DNA of 64,000 bases from assembly GCA_958296225.1 (NCBI GenBank), contig OY282456.1:2294001-2358000 (forward strand), written 5' to 3'. A model generated the notes under the pieces. The model was not told the origin of the DNA. It did no database searches and saw only the letters and a list, made by a program, of their open reading frames with translations. A program made the translations under genes and the position numbers. Shown here piece after piece: positions 24,493-32,424 of the stretch (position 1 is the first letter of the stretch; each line of letters starts with the position of its first letter). The DNA is from an uncultured Dehalococcoidia bacterium (GTDB lineage: Bacteria; Chloroflexota; Dehalococcoidia; Lucifugimonadales; UBA3495).

Positions 24493-24922
24493 ATTGCAGC
24501 GGTAACTGATTTCGGGCAAAGGGGTTTCAACTATGACCATTACTGCAAGCGCGCAGGCGAAAAAAACCGTCTCCGTCTCCCTGTCTCTGCCGGCCAACCT
24601 CGCCCACACCATTGAACAGTTGGCAGAGAACGACGGGAAAACTCTGGACAAGTTCATAGTGGACGCGCTGTGGCAGTTGCGGGCAGAACGTGCCCGCAAT
24701 GACCTGGCGAAAATACACGAAGGCTGGCACCTTCGTATGATGCGGCTCGGCCTGTTCAGCGAGGCAGATCTCTGGCGGTATCTGGAATCATGAACGTCAC
24801 CTTTGATACCATTGCAACGGCAACCGATTTCGGGAAAAGGGTTCCCCTGCTGGCCGAAGCCGGTTATCCCGACGGCTTTACGGATTGCAACGGCAACCGA
24901 TTTCGGGAAAGGGGTCCCAGCT
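24493..24922 (+). repeat. Three copies of a ~38-bp leader repeat around the RHH antitoxin genes
   Basis: ATTGCAGCGG/ATTGCAACGG-type leaders begin at 24493, 24811 and 24884 and continue into GATTTCGGG(A/C)AAAGGGG. The first and third end directly at antitoxin start codons and supply their ribosome sites. The middle one begins inside a toxin remnant. Confidence 0.85.
24533..24793 (+). CDS. RHH-type antitoxin-like protein (orphan copy)
   Basis: This 86-residue protein is a paralogue of the gene at 24923. The N-terminal ~45 residues (KTVSVSLSLPANLAHTIEQL, then NDGKTLDKFIVDALW) fit a ribbon-helix-helix DNA-binding unit. The C-terminus (GLFSEADLWRYLES) matches its paralogue's YTEEDLFRYLES and is probably the toxin-binding tail. 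Its ATGA overlap leads into only a remnant of the toxin gene, so it is now an orphan antitoxin. Confidence 0.8.
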   Translation: MTITASAQAKKTVSVSLSLPANLAHTIEQLAENDGKTLDKFIVDALWQLRAERARNDLAKIHEGWHLRMMRLGLFSEADLWRYLES

Positions 24923-24945
24923 ATGACAACCATCAAGAATGTTGA
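24790..24945 (+). pseudogene. Remnant of a PIN-domain toxin gene
   Basis: The frame starts with an ATGA overlap like that of the intact pair and encodes MNVTFDT, matching MKITFDT at the start of the PIN toxin at 25174. It then runs directly into the leader repeat at 24811 and ends after 51 meaningless codons. The toxin body has been lost, apparently by recombination at the repeat. Confidence 0.7.
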
Positions 24946-25177
24946 GCAGACCGTCACCATCACTATCTCTCTGCCCACGGCCCTTGCCCACACCATCGAG
25001 CGGCAGGCAAAGCGCAGCGGAACGACGGTAGCAGACCTCGCCGTGACAATGCTTTGGGAAGCATGGTCGGAGCGCGCCCGCAAAGACTTGGAGCAGATAC
25101 AGGAATACGGCAAGAGTCGCGCCGAGGCGCTTGGAATCTATACGGAAGAGGACCTTTTCCGGTATCTCGAATCGTGA
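24923..25177 (+). CDS. RHH-type antitoxin of the PIN toxin
   Basis: This is an 84-residue protein. A ribbon-helix-helix N-terminus (QTVTITISLPTALAHTIERQ, then KRSGTTVADLAVTML) precedes a tail ending YTEEDLFRYLES. The start at 24923 is preceded by AAAGGGGT from the third leader repeat. Its TGA overlaps the GTG of the toxin gene, the usual coupling of antitoxin and toxin. It probably binds its own promoter in the leader repeat. Confidence 0.85.
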   Translation: MTTIKNVEQTVTITISLPTALAHTIERQAKRSGTTVADLAVTMLWEAWSERARKDLEQIQEYGKSRAEALGIYTEEDLFRYLES

Positions 25178-25587
25178 AAATTACCTTTGATACCAACGTG
25201 TTTGTATCAGCCTTTACCAGACCCGAGGGACGCGCCTCCCAGGCCATAGCCAGGATTGCGAACCGGGTTGACTTGCTGGCTATATCCCAACCAATCGTTG
25301 ACGAACTGCTGCGGGTGCTGGCAGACAAGTTTGGCTGGAATGATGCCGGCTTGGAGGCGGTCAAAGCATGGCTGGACGAATACGGCCATCTCGTAACTCC
25401 AACCGAAACGCTGGCCATCCTCGCTGACGAGCCGGATAACCGCATACTGGAATGCGCGCTGGCGGCGGATGCGCAAGTCATTGTGACCGGCGACCGGGCA
25501 ATGTTAGCCCTCGGCAGAGTTGGCAGCGCCCAAATCCTTTCCCTGGCCTCCTACCTGAACGTTGATAACCCGTTGACAAACAGTTGA
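25174..25587 (+). CDS. PIN-domain toxin (VapC-like, COG1569 type)
   Basis: This 137-residue PIN ribonuclease has its acidic residues in order: Asp in KITFDTNVFVSAF, Glu in IVDELLRVL, Asp/Glu in DEPDNRILECALAADA and Asp in VIVTGDRAMLAL. Such toxins cleave RNA when freed from antitoxin. The GTG start overlaps the antitoxin stop (GTGA). All catalytic positions are present, so this copy should be active, unlike the remnant at 24790. Confidence 0.88.
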   Translation: MKITFDTNVFVSAFTRPEGRASQAIARIANRVDLLAISQPIVDELLRVLADKFGWNDAGLEAVKAWLDEYGHLVTPTETLAILADEPDNRILECALAADAQVIVTGDRAMLALGRVGSAQILSLASYLNVDNPLTNS

Positions 25588-25830
25588 TAACCGCCGCTGA
25601 CCACCATAGCAACGCGCCGGCAACTCAACCCCACTGGTTCACACTCCAACACGTCGCTGACCCCACTGCCAAACACCCCCACCGCCGGCCTGGTTATCAA
25701 CGGCGCGTTCCCTCCCGTCCTGCTAAAATGGGCCTGTTATCAACGGAGCATCCAGGTTCAACCGGCCTGTTATGCACGCTGTCAACGCCTTTACTGCCAT
25801 TACTGTCACCTACAGGTTTCAAATCAGCTT
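25588..25830. other. Intergenic leader of the obg operon
   Basis: No gene was found. GTTGATAACC-type sites occur at 25560 and 25582, and in inverse orientation (GTTATCAACGG) at about 25693 and 25735, close to a TGCTAAAAT extended -10 box (25721-25729). They could be operator sites. They do not match a DnaA box well. Confidence 0.35.
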
Positions 25831-27132
25831 ATGATTGACACGGTCAGAATTAACGTAAAAGCCGGGAACGGGGGCGATGGCTGCGTCAGTTTCCTGCGCC
25901 TTAAGTACCAGCCCCGCGGCGGGCCGGACGGGGGCGACGGGGGCGACGGCGGCAACGCATACATCGTCGGCGATGAGTCTATCAACACCCTGCTGCACCT
26001 CAAATACAACAGCACCTTCTACTTGCAGCGGGGGCGGCACGGCAAGGGCAAGGACCAGCGCGGCGCCAACGGCGCGGACACGCAAATCCGGGTGCCCCTG
26101 GGCACGGTGGTGTGGCGACTGCACCGGGACGGCAGCAAGGATTTCCTGGCCGATATCACGTCCGGGCAGCCGGTTCTGGTGGCGAAAGGCGGCGATGGCG
26201 GCTGGGGCAACGCCCGGTTTGTATCCTCCACCAACCAGGAGCCGATGCTGGCGCAATCGGGCAGCAAGGGCGATTACTCCGTGCTTTGGCTGGAACTGAA
26301 ACTGCTGGCCGATGTTGGCCTGCTGGCCAAGCCCAACGCCGGCAAATCCACCCTCATCTCCCGCTGCTCCGCGGCCCGGCCCAAAGTGGCCGACTATCCA
26401 TTCACCACGGTCGAGCCGATTCTCGGCGTCGTTACCCACGGCGGGCAGGATTTCGTGATGATGGAGATTCCCGGCCTGCTGGAAGGCGCCCACCGCGGCA
26501 TCGGGCTGGGCCACCAGTTCCTGCGCCACGCGGAACGGGCGCGGGTGTACGTGCACCTGATTGACGGCCTCTCCGACGACCCCGCCGGCGACTTTCTAAT
26601 GCTCAACCGGGAGTTGCAGGAGTTCAGCCCTATGCTGGCCGCCAAGCCCCAGGTGGTGGCCGTGAGCAAGCTGGACACCACCGAAACCTACGAGCTGCGC
26701 GACGTTATCGCGGAGGAGCTGCGGCGGGTGATGACGCCCGACGATACGCCCATCCACTTCATCTCGGCCGTGTCCGGCGTCGGCGTTGACGCCCTGCTGG
26801 GTGAGCTGGTCGGCATCCTTTCGGATGCGCCCAAGGCCGGCCTCGACGAATCGGAATGGAACTATGCCGATGCCCCTCTCGCCGGCTCCGGGGCCGCGCG
26901 CCCGTCGGAACCGCGCCGCCCCCTGGGTTTCTATCTGGACGGCGACGTGTACGTGGTAGAATCGGAACGGCTGGAACGGCTGACGGCGCGGGCCGATATG
27001 CGCGACTATCGCGTGCTGCTGCAGCTGTGGCGGGAGATGACGCGCCTGGGCATCGCCCGACGCCTCGAGGAAGCCGGCATCGAAGCCGGCGATACCATCC
27101 GCATCGGCCGCGCCGAACTGGAGTGGTTCTAG
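25831..27132 (+). CDS. obg: GTPase Obg/CgtA
   Basis: This essential GTPase is linked to 50S ribosome maturation and stress control. The glycine-rich Obg fold fills residues 1-160 (MIDTVRINVKAGNGGDGCVS). The G domain has G1 LLAKPNAGKSTLI, the G2 region YPFTTVEPILG, G3 IPGLLEGAHRGIGL and an AVSKLD form of the usual NKxD. A C-terminal OCT domain covers ~355-433. The 433-residue length is typical of three-domain Obg. The stop is one base from the nadD start, so obg, nadD and pyrE form one operon. Confidence 0.96.
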   Translation: MIDTVRINVKAGNGGDGCVSFLRLKYQPRGGPDGGDGGDGGNAYIVGDESINTLLHLKYNSTFYLQRGRHGKGKDQRGANGADTQIRVPLGTVVWRLHRDGSKDFLADITSGQPVLVAKGGDGGWGNARFVSSTNQEPMLAQSGSKGDYSVLWLELKLLADVGLLAKPNAGKSTLISRCSAARPKVADYPFTTVEPILGVVTHGGQDFVMMEIPGLLEGAHRGIGLGHQFLRHAERARVYVHLIDGLSDDPAGDFLMLNRELQEFSPMLAAKPQVVAVSKLDTTETYELRDVIAEELRRVMTPDDTPIHFISAVSGVGVDALLGELVGILSDAPKAGLDESEWNYADAPLAGSGAARPSEPRRPLGFYLDGDVYVVESERLERLTARADMRDYRVLLQLWREMTRLGIARRLEEAGIEAGDTIRIGRAELEWF

Positions 27133-27133
27133 C

Positions 27134-27757
27134 ATGGCCGCGCCGCGCATCGGCATCCTCGGCGGCACCTTCGACCCGCCCCACCTGGGCCACCTGCTGA
27201 TTGCCGAAACCGCCCGCGTCGCCCTCGCTTTGGAGACCGTCCTGTTCCTGCCGGCTGGCGAGCCCTGGCTCAAATCCGGCCAGCGGGTTACGCCGGCCGG
27301 CCACCGGCTGCGGATGGTGCAGCTGGCCGTCGCCGGCAACCCCGGTTTCCGCGTCTGCGATTGCGAAGTGCGGCGCCGCGGCCCAACCTACACCGTGGCC
27401 ACCCTGCGCCAGCTGCGGGCGAAGTTTCCGCCCGCTGCCGATTTCTACTTCATCGTGGGGTCCGACGTCCTGGCCCAGTTCCACCGTTGGCAGGAACCGG
27501 AGCGCATCCTGGAGCTCTGCCGTCTGGCGGTAATCGAACGGCCCGGCGGCCCCCCGGATGGCATCGCCGCGCTGGCGGAACTCTTCCCGCCGGCCGCCGC
27601 CGCGGGTGCCCTGGTATCCGTCCCCGGCCCCCGGGTGGATTTCAGCGCGTCGGAACTGCGCCGGATACTGGCCGCCGGCCAGTCGGCCCGCTACCGGATT
27701 CCCGACGCCGTAATGGATTACATCAAAGAGCATAAGCTGTATCTGGAGGGACAATGA
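27134..27757 (+). CDS. nadD: Nicotinate-nucleotide adenylyltransferase
   Basis: NadD converts nicotinate mononucleotide and ATP to deamido-NAD. At 207 residues it has the expected length. The nucleotidyltransferase motif GGTFDPPHLGHLLIAE is at ~9-24, and the downstream block VDFSASELRRILAAGQSARY contains the ISxxxxR-like element. The obg-nadD pairing is common in bacteria. The last four bases overlap the pyrE start (ATGA), indicating coupling. NadB encoded at 951 supplies the same pathway. Confidence 0.95.
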   Translation: MAAPRIGILGGTFDPPHLGHLLIAETARVALALETVLFLPAGEPWLKSGQRVTPAGHRLRMVQLAVAGNPGFRVCDCEVRRRGPTYTVATLRQLRAKFPPAADFYFIVGSDVLAQFHRWQEPERILELCRLAVIERPGGPPDGIAALAELFPPAAAAGALVSVPGPRVDFSASELRRILAAGQSARYRIPDAVMDYIKEHKLYLEGQ

Positions 27758-28323
27758 GCGTTACGCAGACGCAAACGGTAGCCAGGTTGCTGGCCCTGGC
27801 CCTGGAGCGCGGCGCCATCCGCTACGGCGATTTCACCCTGTCGTCAGGGCGCCGGAGTTCCTACTACTTCGACGGCCGCCTGCTCAGCCTCGACCCGGAG
27901 GGCGCCCACCTGCTGGGCAGTGCGCTGCTGCCGCTGCTGGCCAGCGCCGGCGTATCCGCCATCGGCGGCCCGACCCTGGGCGCCGACCCCATCGTGGCCG
28001 CCGTGGCCATGGCCTCCTGGCAGCAGGGCGCCCCCCTGCCGGCCTTCATCGTGCGCAAAGAAGCCAAAGAACACGGCACGGCGCAGCTGATTGAAGGGCC
28101 GCTCCCCGCCGGGGCCACGGTGGCAATCGTTGATGACGCCTGCACCACCGGCGGCTCCCTCTTCCACGCCATCGCCGCCGCCGAGGCCGCCGGCTGCTCC
28201 GTCGGGCTGGTGCTGGCCGTTCTGGACCGCAACGAAGGCGGCAGCGACGCCATCCGGCAGCGCGGCTACCAGTTCGCCGCCCTGCTCACCGCCGGCGCCG
28301 ACGGCGTCATAAAGGCGAGCTAG
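27754..28323 (+). CDS. pyrE: Orotate phosphoribosyltransferase
   Basis: PyrE joins orotate to PRPP to form OMP in pyrimidine synthesis. The 189-residue length is usual. It has the family opening FTLSSGRRSSYYFDGRLLSL, the lysine-rich loop IVRKEAKEHGTAQLIEG and the PRPP-binding block VAIVDDACTTGGSLFHAI. It is third in the obg operon. No other pyr gene is nearby. Confidence 0.95.
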   Translation: MSVTQTQTVARLLALALERGAIRYGDFTLSSGRRSSYYFDGRLLSLDPEGAHLLGSALLPLLASAGVSAIGGPTLGADPIVAAVAMASWQQGAPLPAFIVRKEAKEHGTAQLIEGPLPAGATVAIVDDACTTGGSLFHAIAAAEAAGCSVGLVLAVLDRNEGGSDAIRQRGYQFAALLTAGADGVIKAS

Positions 28324-28330
28324 TCAGGCA

Positions 28331-28609
28331 GTGCCGACGGTACTCAGAATAGGGCCGTACCGCTTTTCCTTTTATTCCGGGGATAGGGGAGAGCCCGAGC
28401 ACGTTCATGTGCGCCGCGATAATCGGGTAGCCAAGTTCTGGTTGCGCCCGGTAAGGTTGGCCAGGAGCGGGGGAATGAGACCTGCGGACATACGCCGGGT
28501 TCAGCTTATGGTTGAATCAAATCACGAGCTTTTGTTGGAGTCATGGTCTAAATTTTTTGGAGAGCAGTATGATGATGCAGACAGCGACGAAAGTAATAGT
28601 TACCGATGA
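28331..28609 (+). CDS. DUF4160 protein (probable toxin-like partner of DUF2442)
   Basis: This is a 92-residue DUF4160 protein with the family core GPYRFSFYSGDRGEPEHVHV, where the GEPxHVHV pattern is diagnostic. The GTG start lies 7 bases after pyrE, so it may ride on that operon. Its 3' end overlaps the DUF2442 gene by 41 bases. DUF4160/DUF2442 pairs are widespread and behave like toxin-antitoxin modules, but the activity is not established. Confidence 0.8.
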   Translation: MPTVLRIGPYRFSFYSGDRGEPEHVHVRRDNRVAKFWLRPVRLARSGGMRPADIRRVQLMVESNHELLLESWSKFFGEQYDDADSDESNSYR

Positions 28610-28892
28610 TACGCTGACCGCTGAACTTCGCGACGGGCGGACTATATCAGTGCCGCTGGCCTGGTATCCGCGGCTGGTTGACGGCACGGGGAAAGAGCGG
28701 ACAAACCTGGAGCTGGTTGGCGGCGGTGAAGGGATTCACTGGCCGGATTTGGACGAGGACATCAGCATTGCAAACCTCTTGCGGGGCCAGCCTTCCGGGG
28801 AGAGCGCCGCCTCCCTGTCGCGGTGGTTGGATGCCCGGCGCAAAGGCAAAGGCGTTACCCTGTACGAACTGCGCGCCGGCGAGGATGCGTAA
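28569..28892 (+). CDS. DUF2442 protein, partner of DUF4160
   Basis: This 107-residue protein has the DUF2442 body VTDDTLTAELRDGRTISVPL, then AWYPRLVDGTG and IHWPDLDEDISIANLLRG, a classic signature. Three ATG codons follow one another from 28569, and the first is placed best after GGAGAG at 28558. The C-terminus is a basic helix. It overlaps the DUF4160 gene, supporting a joint module. Such proteins may bind DNA, but direct evidence from the sequence is lacking. Confidence 0.82.
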   Translation: MMMQTATKVIVTDDTLTAELRDGRTISVPLAWYPRLVDGTGKERTNLELVGGGEGIHWPDLDEDISIANLLRGQPSGESAASLSRWLDARRKGKGVTLYELRAGEDA

Positions 28893-28927
28893 AGCGGCAA
28901 TATGCGGCAACGTTTCGGAGGTGTAAT

Positions 28928-29107
28928 ATGGCTGAAATGACACGGAGTTGGTGGGAGAAAAAGCGGCGTGAAACCGCTGCCGATGCGATGTCTCGCCAGG
29001 CGTTTCGCAAATCAAAGACAATGGACTTGCTGCGCGAGTTCGAGCAACGTCATATCTCCGCCGGCGGCAAAAAATGTCAGCGTTGGCCAGCGGATTATAC
29101 TTGCTGA
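28928..29107 (+). CDS. Small basic protein of unknown function
   Basis: This is a 59-residue protein (MAEMTRSWWEKKRRETAADA...) rich in Lys/Arg and predicted helical. A strong CGGAGGTG site lies 5 bases upstream of the ATG, which supports translation. It is the last gene in this direction before the convergent ygfZ, 35 bases after the DUF2442 gene. No homology was recognised; it could be a third component of that module. Confidence 0.55.
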   Translation: MAEMTRSWWEKKRRETAADAMSRQAFRKSKTMDLLREFEQRHISAGGKKCQRWPADYTC

Positions 29108-29128
29108 CAGCAGTCGCTTTCGCTCTCC

Positions 29129-30148
29129 CTAACGGACGCTGGGCGCCGGCTTTTCCCCGCCGAACAGCAGCGGCCGGGCGGTGATTTGCGCCGTGCTGAC
29201 GCCGGCCACCGCATCCGACTCTACCCGCAGCCGGCCGCCAATCTCCACGGCGGCGGTGCGCACATAGCCGAGGCCAATCACCCGCGCCCCGTCCTTGTCC
29301 GGCACGGCGGTTGCCGATGTCACCATCCCCATCGCCGCGCCCGCGTCGTTCACCAGCCGCGCCCCGGGCAGGGCTGCGGCGTCCGATGGCTCGGCTTCAA
29401 AGCGCAGCGCCACCAGGTACTTCTGCACCTTCTGATAGGTGTCCAGCCGCGCGATGACCTCCTGGCCAATATAACAGCCCTTATGGAAGTCAATGGCCCC
29501 AATCAGGCCGGCCTCCAGCGGATTGTAGGTATCGCTCATCTCGGCGCCGTGGGCCGGCTGCTGGCGGGCGATGCGCAGGGTTTCCGCGGTGGCCGCGCTG
29601 ATGCTCACCGCGCCGGCCAATTCCAGCGCCGCCAGAATGCGGCCCGCAGCCCCGGAGTCAACGGGCAGCAGGTGAAAAGTCGGCGGGCGTTCCGGGTCCT
29701 CCGGGTCGGTTGCCGCCGCTGCCGCCAGCGCGTCATCGTGATTGACCCGGCTCAAAATGCCGGCCGCCTCCGGCCCGGTGAGGGTGAGCATGGGCAGCGT
29801 GTCGGTAACGTCCTCAACTTCCAAATCCTCCATAATGGTGTACTTGTCCAGAAAGTCGATGACCTTCTGCTGCTGCCCGGGGCTGGTCAGCGCCAGCTGG
29901 TGGTCGCCGCAGTGGATGACGTACACCAGGTCAACGATGCGGCCCCGGTCGCTGGTCAGGACGGTTACGGCCACCTCCCCGGGCGCGGCCTCGGGGTCAA
30001 TCAGGTTGGTGGACAGGCGGTTGAGCAGGTCCCGCGCATCCTCCCCGGTCAGACGCAGCCGGCCGGCGTCGTTGGGATAGACGGCGGCCCGCGCCACGGC
30101 GGCCTGAAACTCGGCGGCGGTGTGAGCGTCAATAGCGGCGGCAGTCAT
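29129..30148 (-). CDS. ygfZ: Folate-binding protein YgfZ (GcvT-like)
   Basis: This is a 339-residue member of the YgfZ/GcvT family, folate-dependent helpers for Fe-S cluster proteins. The diagnostic K-G-C-Y-x-G-Q-E segment is present in DFHKGCYIGQEVIARLDTY. The N-terminal block GRLRLTGEDARDLLNRLSTN and the C-terminal beta-barrel with GLGYVRTAAVEIG are typical. Upstream on the same strand is erpA, another Fe-S assembly gene, 57 bases away, so a joint role in cluster maturation is likely. Confidence 0.9.
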   Translation of the reverse strand: MTAAAIDAHTAAEFQAAVARAAVYPNDAGRLRLTGEDARDLLNRLSTNLIDPEAAPGEVAVTVLTSDRGRIVDLVYVIHCGDHQLALTSPGQQQKVIDFLDKYTIMEDLEVEDVTDTLPMLTLTGPEAAGILSRVNHDDALAAAAATDPEDPERPPTFHLLPVDSGAAGRILAALELAGAVSISAATAETLRIARQQPAHGAEMSDTYNPLEAGLIGAIDFHKGCYIGQEVIARLDTYQKVQKYLVALRFEAEPSDAAALPGARLVNDAGAAMGMVTSATAVPDKDGARVIGLGYVRTAAVEIGGRLRVESDAVAGVSTAQITARPLLFGGEKPAPSVR

Positions 30149-30205
30149 CGGCCCCCTCCCGGTGTTGGCGATACGCGCCCGCCGGCCAGCGGCGCGGCGC
30201 CCGCG

Positions 30206-30562
30206 TTACACGGCAAAAGAAGTGCCGCAGCCGCAGGCTTTCTTGGCGTTGGGATTCTCAAACACGAACCCCTTGCCGTTAAGCCCGTCGGAGAAATCCA
30301 GCTGGGTGCCCACCAGATAGATGTAGGACTTCCTGTCCACCATCACCTTGACGCCAAACTGCTCCACGATTTTGTCCGACTCCCGCTCCTGGTTGGTAAT
30401 GGTCAGGTCATAGGTCAGGCCGGAGCAGCCCCCGCCCTTGACCGCAACGCGCAGGCCCACGTTGTCGATGATGCCCTCTTTGTCAGCGAAATACTTGATT
30501 TTCTCGGCGGCCTTCTCCGAAATCTCAACGGTGAGTTCAACGCCGTTCTGGGTAATAGGCAT
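30206..30562 (-). CDS. erpA: A-type Fe-S cluster insertion protein (ErpA/IscA)
   Basis: This is a 118-residue A-type carrier. The three ligand cysteines are in VKGGGCSGLTYDL and the C-terminal ACGCGTSF. Family blocks AEKIKYFADKEG and YLVGTQLDFSDGLNGKGFVF are intact. It passes Fe-S clusters to apoproteins. It is probably co-transcribed with ygfZ downstream. ErpA and IscA cannot be told apart by eye, so the symbol is a best guess. Confidence 0.9.
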   Translation of the reverse strand: MPITQNGVELTVEISEKAAEKIKYFADKEGIIDNVGLRVAVKGGGCSGLTYDLTITNQERESDKIVEQFGVKVMVDRKSYIYLVGTQLDFSDGLNGKGFVFENPNAKKACGCGTSFAV

Positions 30563-30648
30563 AATTCCGTAACCTCCCGGCCGGAAGTAGATGATTCGCT
30601 AATTCTACGCATAATGCCGTGCCGCCGTCAATCGGGGTGGAGATGCTG

Positions 30649-30788
30649 GTAGCGTTCAATTCAGGTGGTTTGAGTCCGTTTTTTACATCGATGGACAGGA
30701 TGGACAGGATTTTTCCGATTGAGATTTGGTGGATTCCGGCTGGTGCTGGAATGACAGCAAGGTACAACCACCTACATTGCAACGCTAC
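30649..30788. mobile_element. MITE-like element, inverted orientation
   Basis: This 140-bp element has ends GGTAGCGTTCAATTCAGG and the inverted CAATGTAGGTGGTTG type arm finishing AACGCTACC. Its core is the reverse complement of the 6136 and 42304 copies. No ORF of note and no clear target duplication were seen. Confidence 0.75.
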
Positions 30789-31140
30789 CGGGGAAGCTGG
30801 AATGACGAGAGCAGAACCAACTGAAACGAAACGCTGCCTTGCGATTGTGTACGTTTCCTGCCTATCCTGCCTATTCTATCAATGTAAAAAATTCGTCCTC
30901 CAACCCGCGCCAAAATACTCCCGCCTGACAGCTTACGGATTCCGGCCCCGCATCAAGTACGGAGCCGAAATCCCCGAAACCCCCATCAACCAAATCCTGC
31001 CCATCCTGTCTATCCCTGTAAAAAATTCGTACTCCAACCCGCCTTGACTATCCAACACAATTGTTCTACAATTATCCCGTAGGCGAAAAAATCCCCCGCC
31101 AGGGTTCCAGACCTTTCACGGCCAACCCCATCAGCAGCCA
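30789..31140. other. Noncoding stretch with degenerate repeat debris
   Basis: There is no convincing gene. It contains another element end (GAAACGAAACGCTGCC near 30822-30837) and two worn copies of the MITE core (around 30850-30900 and 30990-31035). Confidence 0.5.
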
Positions 31141-31292
31141 AGTCGCACCGGCTATTGCAGGAGACTGCCGCCGACCGCTCTAACCGGCGCAGTCCCCTCG
31201 GCCACGGCGTCCGCCACAGCGCCCCATGCTCCGGGCATGGAAAATCCGAGCCAAAAACCCTAGCGCAAAACCTCCGGCCGTAGGGCTGATAA
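31141..31292 (+). ncRNA. Conserved 152-bp block with two hairpins, RNA candidate copy 1
   Basis: This block recurs with equal length at 42622-42773, in both cases upstream of the same protein family. Hairpin 1 spans 31163-31194: GACTG pairs with CAGTC and CGCCG with CGGCG around a bulged base. In copy 2 a G-C pair in this stem becomes G-U while the loop sequence differs. Hairpin 2 is CCATGC/GCATGG at 31224-31240. A 31-base tail (AGCGCAAAACCTCCGGCC onward) is invariant. Equal length, preserved stems and variable loop suggest a functional RNA; its strand is assumed from the downstream gene. Confidence 0.5.
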
Positions 31293-31484
31293 CCGTCTGG
31301 AACCCTGGCAAGCCAACCCAACCGTCCCGTCGCCTGCAAACCGCAAGCCAAAGGAGCCTGCCCATCGCCCACCAATCACCGCCCCCCGCCGGCCGCGGCC
31401 TATTCGCCTGCCCGCTGCCGCACCCTCCACGGCAACCCGTCGCCTTTACCTATCAACTGTAAATCGGAGTTACGCCAGTGCCTT

Positions 31485-31540
31485 TCCCAAATCATTAAAG
31501 CCCTCTCCCTCTGCGGCAGAGGGTTTGGGAGAGGGGTATC
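31485..31540. repeat. Dispersed CCCTCTCC/GGGAGAGGG hairpin repeat
   Basis: TTAAAGCCCTCTCCC pairs imperfectly with GGGAGAGGGGTATC. The same unit is found at 34132-34184, and related ones at about 17885 and 46281. It is a REP-like intergenic repeat. Confidence 0.7.
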
Positions 31541-31598
31541 ACTCCCACACCTCCCCCGGTCCCCATCCCACCACCCAAAACCCACCCGGAGCGCAACT

Positions 31599-32321
31599 AT
31601 GGGCACCGTTCCCCACCACCAGGCCCAGGCCCGGCGTTTCCTCAAGCTGGCCCGCGCCGACCTCAGCACCGGCCACGGCCCCCGCGCCGCCAACGCTCTG
31701 GCCCGCGCCGCCTCCCACGCCGTCACCGCGGCCGCCCGCCATTGGAACCCGACCCTGCGTCCCACCCGCCGCAAGCTGACCAACGCCTTCTTCGCCCTGG
31801 CCTTCGCCGGGCAAGTCACCCATGGCGGCGTCCGCACCTTCCGCCAAATCTACCGGCTGCCCGCCGTCATCGCCGCCGCCGGTGCTGCTGATAGCCGCCT
31901 GACCCATCGGATGCTGCGTCGTGCCCGCAACCGCGTCTCCGCCCTGCTCCGCTCCGTGGCCCAGGCCATCGCCGGCCGTGGCCACCGCATCCGCCGCCAA
32001 TCTGCTGCCACCCCCGCCGTTCCCGCGCCGGCGGAAACCGCCCCCCCTGACATCACTTCCGTAGCCGACATCCGCGCCTTGCCCAACTACGCCGCCATCG
32101 TAGCCGACCACAACCTGGCCGGCATCCCCATGGCCAAAATCCCCGACCCCCACAACTTCTACCAAATGGGCTATTACCCCCGCCCTTGTTCCTGCCACCC
32201 GCAAACCCGGCAAACCCCCGCCGCAGTCAACGCCATCACCCTTGCCCCCCCGTGGCAAAACGCCCTGGCCCAAACCCTCGGCGTCAAAATCCCCAACCAG
32301 CTCTCCCTCCTCCCCCGCTAA
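31599..32321 (+). CDS. Arginine-rich protein with PRPCxCHPxTR motif, unrecognised family (intact copy)
   Basis: This is a 240-residue, strongly basic protein. Residues ~10-125 are helical (RAANALARAASHAVTAAARH, then RRKLTNAFFALAFAGQVTHG), with a distant look of HEPN-like all-helical domains but no RxxxxH motif that I can assign. Residues ~130-165 are a linker. The C-terminal ~70 residues hold DPHNFY, a Cys/His cluster PRPCSCHPQTR that may bind metal, and end in LSLLPR. Codon third positions are G/C-biased in this frame, supporting coding. A degenerate paralogue lies at 42951-43660, and both follow the same hairpin block. Confidence 0.7.
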   Translation: MGTVPHHQAQARRFLKLARADLSTGHGPRAANALARAASHAVTAAARHWNPTLRPTRRKLTNAFFALAFAGQVTHGGVRTFRQIYRLPAVIAAAGAADSRLTHRMLRRARNRVSALLRSVAQAIAGRGHRIRRQSAATPAVPAPAETAPPDITSVADIRALPNYAAIVADHNLAGIPMAKIPDPHNFYQMGYYPRPCSCHPQTRQTPAAVNAITLAPPWQNALAQTLGVKIPNQLSLLPR

Positions 32322-32424
32322 TCCCCATCAAAGCCCTCTGCCCGGTTGCCAACTCGCCCGCCGTAGTACATTATTACGATGCCCGGCGCCAGATTATCGC
32401 CACCCGACAGGAGGAATCGGTTAT

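Noticed and set aside
25560..25745. TTATCAAC-type sites as DnaA boxes or an origin
   Set aside because: They differ from TTATCCACA at key positions, there is no AT-rich unwinding stretch, and dnaA is absent. A local operator is more plausible.
29186..30652. A 488-codon plus-strand frame
   Set aside because: It is antisense to ygfZ and erpA, with no motif and no ribosome site.
31226..31462. A 78-codon frame overlapping the hairpin block
   Set aside because: The conserved block starts before it and its second copy (42622-42773) has no matching open frame. Conservation follows structure and nucleotides, not codons.
31141..32321. Interpretation of the RNA-protein cassette as IscB/TnpB with a guide RNA
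   Set aside because: The protein is only 240 residues and shows no RuvC, HNH or bridge-helix pattern. The RNA does not resemble an omega-RNA that I can recall with confidence.
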